Below are positions 60,601 through 64,000 of a stretch of 64,000 nucleotides of DNA, one piece after another. The stretch is from Montifringilla adamsi (lineage: Eukaryota > Chordata > Aves > Passeriformes > Passeridae). Under the pieces are notes generated by a model. It searched no databases and was not told where the DNA came from. It was given only the letters and a program-made list of their open reading frames with translations. Where the stretch lies: contig JAGGNK010013558.1 in NCBI GenBank assembly GCA_017590115.1, positions 7,049,969 through 7,113,968 on the forward strand, given 5' to 3'. Positions within the stretch are counted from its first letter, which is position 1. Each line of letters begins with the position of its first letter. Position numbers and translations under genes: made by a program.

Positions 60601-62980
60601 TTTGGAAGTTGAACTGTAGTGGGTTTGTAGGTAACCTGTCCTTGTGCTGCTCCACCAGCAACAGCAATCTGCTGATGCTGTCACGGGTGCCTGGACTTCT
60701 CAGCCAGAATAGGTTCCTCCTTCAGACAGGTGCACCAATCAATGAGGAAAAGCTGGTAACTTAAACTAGTACCATACCAGTTTCTCCCAGTCTTATTGTT
60801 GGCTGCACAGAGGCATTTTTGATAACCGTCCTTCATAATTCAATGTCAGGCCTAAATGTGTTAGACAAAGAATGTTCCTGGAATTCCTGCTGTGGTTTCA
60901 CGTAAAGCTGTCATGTCCAAATTCAGATACATTCTTGCTATGTAATAGTTTTCAGCAGAGCTAAAGTTACATGTGTTTCAGAATGGGGTTTTGAGATTGC
61001 TGGTGGTGAACAAAGTGTGAACAGTTGATGTGTTCTTGTTGTCTTTATTTATATCCCTATATTTCAAGGCAAGAATTTTGTCTAAGCAAACATGAGAAAT
61101 GTAATAGATTTAGTCTTAGAACATGTTTTAGATTTAATGTGTGTTCCTTGAGGTCAAGATTTCTCATCAGCTTTAAGTTTGTTGCCTGTTTTTTTTTAGC
61201 AAACACTTACTACTTAATTTTTTTTTTGAGATGTCCTTACAGAGTAAAATTTCTAAAGAATCCTGTACATCTTGCATATGATATGTATAGGGAATGTTCA
61301 AATGTACTCTTTTGCCCCTGTTCACTCTAATGTAAAGGTTTATGAACCACATGAAACATCACTTGGAGCTTGAGAAGCAAAGCAATGAAAGCTGGGAAAG
61401 CCACACCACCTGCCAGCACTGTTACCGACAGTTCCCCACGCCATTCCAGCTGCAGTGCCACATCGAGAGTACACACACGCCTTATGAGTCGTCCAGTGAG
61501 TTGAATTTTTTTTCAAAGCCAAAATTTTTTTTAAATTCCCAACTTTTATTTCCTGGATTGTAATTTCAGAATAAATCTATTGTATTTGAATAACAATAAC
61601 CTTGAGATTTAATGTAGTAACAGAACACTCTTTTTTTCTTTTGAGAGCAATATATATGCAAAAAAGTATTTTTAAAAGCCTTTGTTTTTTTTCCCTTGCA
61701 TTTTTTGTTTATTTATTTATTTATTTTTTAATAGAAACATTTACTTTAAGACCTCATGTTTAAGGCCCTTGCCTTACTGGCTTTCTGAAACTGTACAGGG
61801 AATTTCTTCTAAAGAGTAGAATAGGCATTTGATTTCTTTATCTTTAATGATATATACAATGCATGTATGTGTATATATTTTTATATATGCGTATTATAAT
61901 TTATGTACATACAATCCCTATAAGATTTTTACTTTTTTCTTGTTTTTCACTTTTTCTAGCGATTTGTAAAATCTGTGAATTATCATTTGAAACAGAGCAA
62001 GTTCTTTTGCAGCATATGAAGGACAATCATAAGCCAGGTGAAATGCCGTATGTTTGCCAGGTATCTCAGAGTGACTTTTGTATTTAGATTCCCCACTCCC
62101 CTGTCTTCACTATCAGTAAACTTGTAACAAAAGAGTCAAACTTCTTATTTTAGGTGTGCAGCTACAGATCCTCAGCTTTTTCAGATGTAGAAACACATTT
62201 TAGAACGGTTCATGAAAACACAAAACATTTACTATGCCCGTTTTGCCTCAAAGTTATTAAAATTGGAGCACCGTATATGCATCATTACATGAGGCATCAG
62301 GTAAGCAGATCTTTTCAATCCTTAATGCTAGAAAAATGCTAAACACATTTAAGCAATCTCCCTCTGAATAAACAAACATGACTGATTTGTATGGTTGTTA
62401 CTGGGTAAGAGTAGTTATTAAGAATACATTAGAAGAATTTCAGAAATCTTTGAGGGAATTGTCTTGTTTTTGTGTGATAGCAGCGTCCTGTTTAAAGTAA
62501 TCTCTAAATATCCTTGGAAGAATCTTGCTGTTTGGCTTCTTGATTACATCTTAGTGATTTGATTCTGCTTTTCATGAGGTTACTAGCAAACCTGCCACTA
62601 GTTCAAATAAAGGAAAACATAATGAAGTGTCTTGTAACAGGGAATCTGATTCCTGCTCCTCTTAGTAACTGTAGTGCCTTGCACTTTCAAGTATCTAATT
62701 CCTACAGGGTATCTTATCTTTGTATAGTATTAGGAGTTTGTTTGTTCATGTTTTAGGAACTGCATGAGCATTGCTTGAGACAGCCTAGGCTAGAGTTTTG
62801 TCATGCCATCCATGCTTACTATAGATTGTCATTTGTCTTTAAAAGAAAAAGGGAATATACCGTTGCACTAAATGCAGACTGCAGTTTTTAACATGCAAAG
62901 AAAAAATGGATCACAAGACTCAGCATCACCGAACATTTAGGAAACCCAAGCAATTAGAAGGCTTGCCTCCTGGAACAAAG
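39523..62980 (+). CDS. ZNF280D: ZNF280D-like C2H2 zinc-finger protein, split gene, 3' end missing
   Basis: ZNF280D (SUHW4) belongs to the ZNF280 family of nuclear C2H2 zinc-finger proteins, thought to bind DNA. Joined exons give about 527 residues without the 54.7 kb exon, or about 579 with it. In order: the family N-terminus [17 protein letters not shown] (DUF4195 region); an acidic run; [11 protein letters not shown]; a Q-P-V-rich low-complexity region; then seven zinc fingers. The fingers begin [48 protein letters not shown] and [21 protein letters not shown] tail follows and would lead into the next exon beyond 64000. The finger order matches ZNF280 and the related POGZ, but [11 protein letters not shown] and the finger wording favour ZNF280D. 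The ATG at 39523 is taken as the start; the frame stays open upstream, so an N-terminal extension from an earlier exon is possible. Confidence 0.88.
39668..43437 (+). other. ZNF280D: ZNF280D intron
   Basis: About 3.8 kb of AT-rich sequence. It contains a poly-T run of about 22 bases near 40058-40079 and other T runs. No exon or identifiable transposon was seen. Confidence 0.6.
43438..43503 (+). CDS. ZNF280D: ZNF280D coding exon (ILNRVN motif)
   Basis: The acceptor is TTTTGACAG at 43437 and the donor is AGAG followed by GTACTT, a weak donor at positions +4 to +6. The frame continues with one base from the previous exon and encodes [19 protein letters not shown], aligned with the ILNRVN segment of ZNF280D. 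It has 66 bases, so it preserves phase 1. Confidence 0.85.
43610..43980 (+). CDS. ZNF280D: ZNF280D coding exon with Q-P-V-x-R-P repeats
   Basis: The acceptor is TTGCAACAG at 43609 and the donor is CAG followed by GTAAAT at 43981. The frame encodes about 124 residues in a T, P, V, Q, S-rich composition with no globular domain. The second half contains repeated units starting QPVSRP, and the first half contains more degenerate copies. The adjacent intron upstream is only 106 bp. From memory the corresponding human region is roughly half as long, so this exon seems expanded. It ends in phase 0. Confidence 0.85.
43693..43980 (+). repeat. degenerate 12-13 residue coding repeats
   Basis: Clear copies start at 43843 ([13 protein letters not shown]), 43882 ([13 protein letters not shown]) and 43921 ([12 protein letters not shown]), with a partial fourth at 43957 (AQPVILNQ). 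Weaker copies begin with [11 protein letters not shown] at 43693, then VQPLAV and [10 protein letters not shown]. The DNA of the units has diverged at synonymous sites, so the expansion is not recent. Confidence 0.75.
44740..45120 (-). mobile_element. solo LTR of a passerine-type endogenous retrovirus
   Basis: On the minus strand the sequence runs from a 5' end near 45120 through AAAAATCCTTTGCTAGG, GAATGCAACAGGTGCATCTG and CTGTGATTGG. It then reaches an AATAAA polyadenylation signal (44814-44819) followed by CAGCCTTCTGGAACATGGAG and CTCGTCTCTTCCCTCATCC. This order matches an LTR I recognise as abundant in songbird genomes. No internal retroviral region or coding sequence flanks it, so it is a solo LTR. 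The exact ends and the target-site duplication were not resolved. Confidence 0.7.
47480..48070. repeat. possible LTR-like interspersed repeat
   Basis: The region has phrases such as TGCTGGGTGGCCGGGGAGTC, TTCAAGCCTACAAGGCATTTT and CTTTCCAGGTGGTCG, followed by AAGCTTTTTATTATAC. I associate these with avian LTR repeats, but the family is not certain. Two moderate open frames here have no recognisable domain. The boundaries are rough. Confidence 0.35.
48504..48576. repeat. two adjacent hairpins in a TAG-repeat context
   Basis: Hairpin one has TTGTCACTA pairing with TAGTGACAA around a 4-nt loop (48504-48525). Hairpin two has ACACCACTAC pairing with GTAGTGGTGT around a 5-nt loop (48552-48576). Between them lie AGTAGTAGT repeats. 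Both are perfect stems. Confidence 0.75.
50313..50430 (+). CDS. ZNF280D: ZNF280D coding exon (linker)
   Basis: The acceptor is AAATATCAG at 50312 and the donor is ACAG followed by GTGGGT at 50431. It encodes a 39-residue polar linker beginning [12 protein letters not shown] and including [18 protein letters not shown]. This aligns with the 'LLF...Y-Q-GP' segment before the zinc fingers in ZNF280D. It ends one base into a glycine codon (phase 1). Confidence 0.82.
52009..52047. repeat. perfect 17-bp stem hairpin, 5-T loop
   Basis: The arm TGGATCATGAAAGACAT at 52009-52025 is exactly complementary to 52031-52047, separated by TTTTT. There are no mismatches. No transposon terminus or target duplication was recognised around it. 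Confidence 0.85.
53930..54125. repeat. G/T-rich low-complexity tract
   Basis: Nearly 200 bp of G and T on the transcribed-sense strand starts with a pure T run and has several GGGG or GGG blocks separated by T. The minus-strand frame it produces (K, N, T, P-rich) is an artefact. Confidence 0.8.
54704..54859 (+). CDS. ZNF280D: ZNF280D exon of uncertain status (no in-frame donor at expected end)
   Basis: The acceptor CTGTAG at 54703 restores the frame from the previous exon and gives [17 protein letters not shown]..., then [15 protein letters not shown]. This aligns with the ZNF280D segment just before 'GTN...PFPRACPKC'. Homology ends at AAT G (54859), which is the right phase, but the next bases are GATCTT and not GT. 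The frame stays open to a TAA at 54979-54981, preceded by a strong donor (CAGT then GTAAGT at 54974) that would make an in-frame TGA at the junction. A second acceptor 9 bases upstream (ACAG at 54694) would add V-L-stop. Skipping the exon keeps the main frame intact. Confidence 0.5.
54860..57370 (+). other. ZNF280D: ZNF280D intron
   Basis: About 2.5 kb with a CR1 fragment at 55.3-55.5 kb and a T-rich run near 55.56 kb. A 103-codon frame at 56.9-57.2 kb has no splice context or domain. Confidence 0.6.
55310..55516 (+). mobile_element. CR1 LINE 3' fragment
   Basis: CR1 3'-region phrases in diverged form are GGTTGTGGAATCCCCAGCCT, CTTGGAGATACTCAGAA, GGTCCAACCAAAATTATTTT and the terminal TGTGATTCTGTAC. 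It is an old, 5'-truncated copy in sense orientation with the gene. Confidence 0.75.
57371..57480 (+). CDS. ZNF280D: ZNF280D coding exon, zinc finger 1
   Basis: The acceptor is ATTTTACAG at 57370 and the donor is GAAG followed by GTAAAA at 57481. It needs one base from the previous exon (GGA glycine) and then reads [36 protein letters not shown]. This is the first finger of the ZNF280/POGZ-type array, whose last zinc ligands come from the next exon. It ends in phase 0. Confidence 0.92.
57481..59089 (+). other. ZNF280D: ZNF280D intron
   Basis: About 1.6 kb of AT-rich sequence. Open frames on both strands are short and unsupported. No repeat was recognised. Confidence 0.65.
59090..59319 (+). 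CDS. ZNF280D: ZNF280D coding exon, end of finger 1 and start of finger 2
   Basis: The acceptor is TGCATCCAG at 59089 and the donor is ATAAG followed by GTATTT at 59320. It reads [11 protein letters not shown], a linker, then [17 protein letters not shown], a strongly conserved family block. [15 protein letters not shown] then opens the second finger. It ends two bases into an arginine codon, completed by the next exon. Confidence 0.93.
59320..61337 (+). other. ZNF280D: ZNF280D intron
   Basis: About 2.0 kb, AT-rich, with no exon, RNA gene or clear transposon seen. Confidence 0.65.
61338..61495 (+). CDS. ZNF280D: ZNF280D coding exon, fingers 2-3
   Basis: The acceptor is TGTAAAG at 61337, with a poor pyrimidine tract for its class, and the donor is TCCA followed by GTGAGT at 61496. 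It reads [14 protein letters not shown], completing finger 2, then [20 protein letters not shown] with STH, finger 3. Spacing follows C-x2-C-x12-H-x4-H. Confidence 0.95.
61496..61959 (+). other. ZNF280D: ZNF280D intron with (TTTA)n
   Basis: A 464-bp intron. A (TTTA)n microsatellite of about five units lies at 61708-61728. The rest is AT-rich with TA-alternating runs near 61.85 kb. Confidence 0.75.
61960..62060 (+). CDS. ZNF280D: ZNF280D coding exon, finger 4
   Basis: The acceptor is TTTTTCTAG at 61959 and the donor is CCAG followed by GTATCT at 62061. It reads [20 protein letters not shown] with DNH, finger 4, then [10 protein letters not shown], which opens finger 5. Phase 1 in, phase 0 out. 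Confidence 0.95.
62154..62300 (+). CDS. ZNF280D: ZNF280D coding exon, fingers 5-6
   Basis: The acceptor is TTATTTTAG at 62153 and the donor is CAG followed by GTAAGC at 62301. It reads [20 protein letters not shown], completing finger 5, and [12 protein letters not shown] with YMHHYMRH, finger 6. The upstream intron is only 93 bp. Phase 0 at both ends. Confidence 0.95.
62301..62845 (+). other. ZNF280D: ZNF280D intron
   Basis: A 545-bp intron. Nothing beyond AT-rich intronic sequence was seen. Confidence 0.75.
62846..62980 (+). CDS. ZNF280D: ZNF280D coding exon, finger 7
   Basis: The acceptor is CTTTAAAAG at 62845 and the donor is AAAG followed by GTGAGT at 62981. It reads [20 protein letters not shown], then MDHKTQHH, the seventh finger, and [12 protein letters not shown]. 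In family members the protein continues with VTIRA, which must lie in an exon beyond the window. Confidence 0.94.
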
Positions 62981-64000
62981 GTGAGTGTTCATGCAGGAAA
63001 ACTTGAGGGGACAAAGGGAAAGAATAGGTCTTGGTAGAGAAAAGAGGAAGAATAGAAAGAAGTGCTTTTCTCCTTTCTTCTGCATAGAATATATATGCTT
63101 AAAACTGGGTTCACCAGGTCTTTAGGTTCAGCATTTGAAGGTATGTGAGGAAAACTTGGGTCCCCTTGGAACACTTACACTGTCTTAAGTCAGTCTTCCA
63201 TTTCTGAAGAAGGAACTACTTAGACTAGGATTTTCTTTTAGATTTTGGGACTTTTTCCAACAGTTTTTTAGTAGAGTATCAAAATATATGTCCTTTCAGT
63301 TGCAAGGAAGAAGAGAAGTTAACATTTTGATTGGCTCTTCACAGTTCATTTGCTGAAGAATCAGGAAGGGAAAATTACTCCTGTTGCTGTTGATTGTCTT
63401 GCTTGGCAGAAGGAATGTGAAGCACCAATACTTTATGGTGATACCTCAATTTTTTAAAGATTCAGGGTCTTTGTGATCTAATAAAAACGTAGATTATGTT
63501 AAAATTCGTTTTAGTAGACCTTGACAGGATGAAATGATAATACTGAAAAACCTGGAACCAGATACAGAAGATGAGGTGCTTCTAAACTAGGAGTATGGGC
63601 AAGAAGTGTAATTAGTCATATTGTGAGTCAAAACCACATTTGAGAGCATGACAAAGGAGTTCAAGAATGGCAGATAAGAGGTCAAAACCAGAATTACTCC
63701 CTGGAGTTCTAGCTTGAGAAACAAACATATCTGAAGGGAGTAGACTGGCTCATCATGAGGCAGTAAGACACAGGACTTGATGTTAAATCCAGGCACTGAT
63801 GGAATGGTTTAATATTCTTCTTAGTAGGGCTGATTGGCCTGACACTTCTGCTACATTTTTTTGCGTTTAAGAAAGCAGGATCTAGCCAGTTGCAGCTCTG
63901 GAAAGAAAATGTGTTTTGCCATCCCTAACTATTTCAACCAAAATGAACTTTTTAACCATCCAGTTGGCTATTAGAGGTTAACTCTAGTCCAGTGTTTTGT
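62981..64000 (+). other. ZNF280D: ZNF280D intron, cut by right window edge
   Basis: About 1.0 kb of intronic sequence with no exon recognised. The remaining 3' coding exons lie outside the window. Confidence 0.7.

Noticed and set aside
39523..62980. Identification as POGZ rather than ZNF280D
   Set aside because: Both share [12 protein letters not shown] and the finger array, but [11 protein letters not shown], the ILNRVN segment and the finger wording fit ZNF280D better.
1..64000. CRISPR arrays, tRNA or rRNA genes
   Set aside because: None seen. The window is vertebrate nuclear DNA, and no cloverleaf or rRNA-like segment was recognised by eye.

Overview
The window is vertebrate nuclear DNA, almost certainly avian and probably from a songbird. 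The evidence is CR1 retrotransposon 3' ends, an LTR of a kind I associate with passerine genomes, G/T-rich simple tracts and long AT-rich non-coding stretches broken by CpG islands. There are no bacterial-style operons. Most long open frames, especially those in CpG islands, are chance frames.

The one gene that can be read confidently is on the + strand in the right half. It is a ZNF280-family C2H2 zinc-finger gene, best matched to ZNF280D (SUHW4). Its CpG-island promoter lies at about 34.56-35.45 kb, with a candidate non-coding exon 1 ending at 34877. The first visible coding exon, with ATG at 39523, encodes the acidic N-terminal motif. Ten further coding exons follow: 43438-43503, 43610-43980, 50313-50430, a problematic exon near 54704-54859, 57371-57480, 59090-59319, 61338-61495, 61960-62060, 62154-62300 and 62846-62980. 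All junctions are phase-consistent except the donor of the 54.7 kb exon. The gene runs off the right edge after the seventh zinc finger, so the C-terminus is missing.

The left half is a roughly 28-34 kb intergenic region. At the left edge (1-560) is part of a CpG island that contains minus-strand splice donors. A second, larger CpG island lies at about 5.15-6.03 kb. In vertebrates I know, ZNF280D is arranged head to head with TCF12, so one or both islands may be TCF12 promoters or a divergent lncRNA promoter. No TCF12 coding exon was found here, so that assignment rests on synteny and is tentative. Between the islands and ZNF280D the DNA is AT-rich with old CR1 fragments, simple repeats and one patch of E-box, forkhead and GATA motifs that could be an enhancer.

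Mobile DNA: CR1 fragments at about 11.4, 14.2-14.5, 33.6-34.3 (minus), 35.8-36.2 (plus) and 55.3-55.5 kb; an old amniote repeat near 8.2 kb; a minus-strand LTR at about 44.74-45.12 kb; and a possible second LTR-like repeat at about 47.5-48.1 kb. Several inverted repeats stand out, notably a perfect 17-bp stem hairpin at 52009-52047.

The points most worth a second look are the exon near 54.7 kb, which has no in-frame donor where homology ends; the repeat-expanded Q-P-V-x-R-P exon at 43610-43980; the 52.0 kb hairpin; and the identity of the two left CpG islands. No new biological system is evident beyond these.
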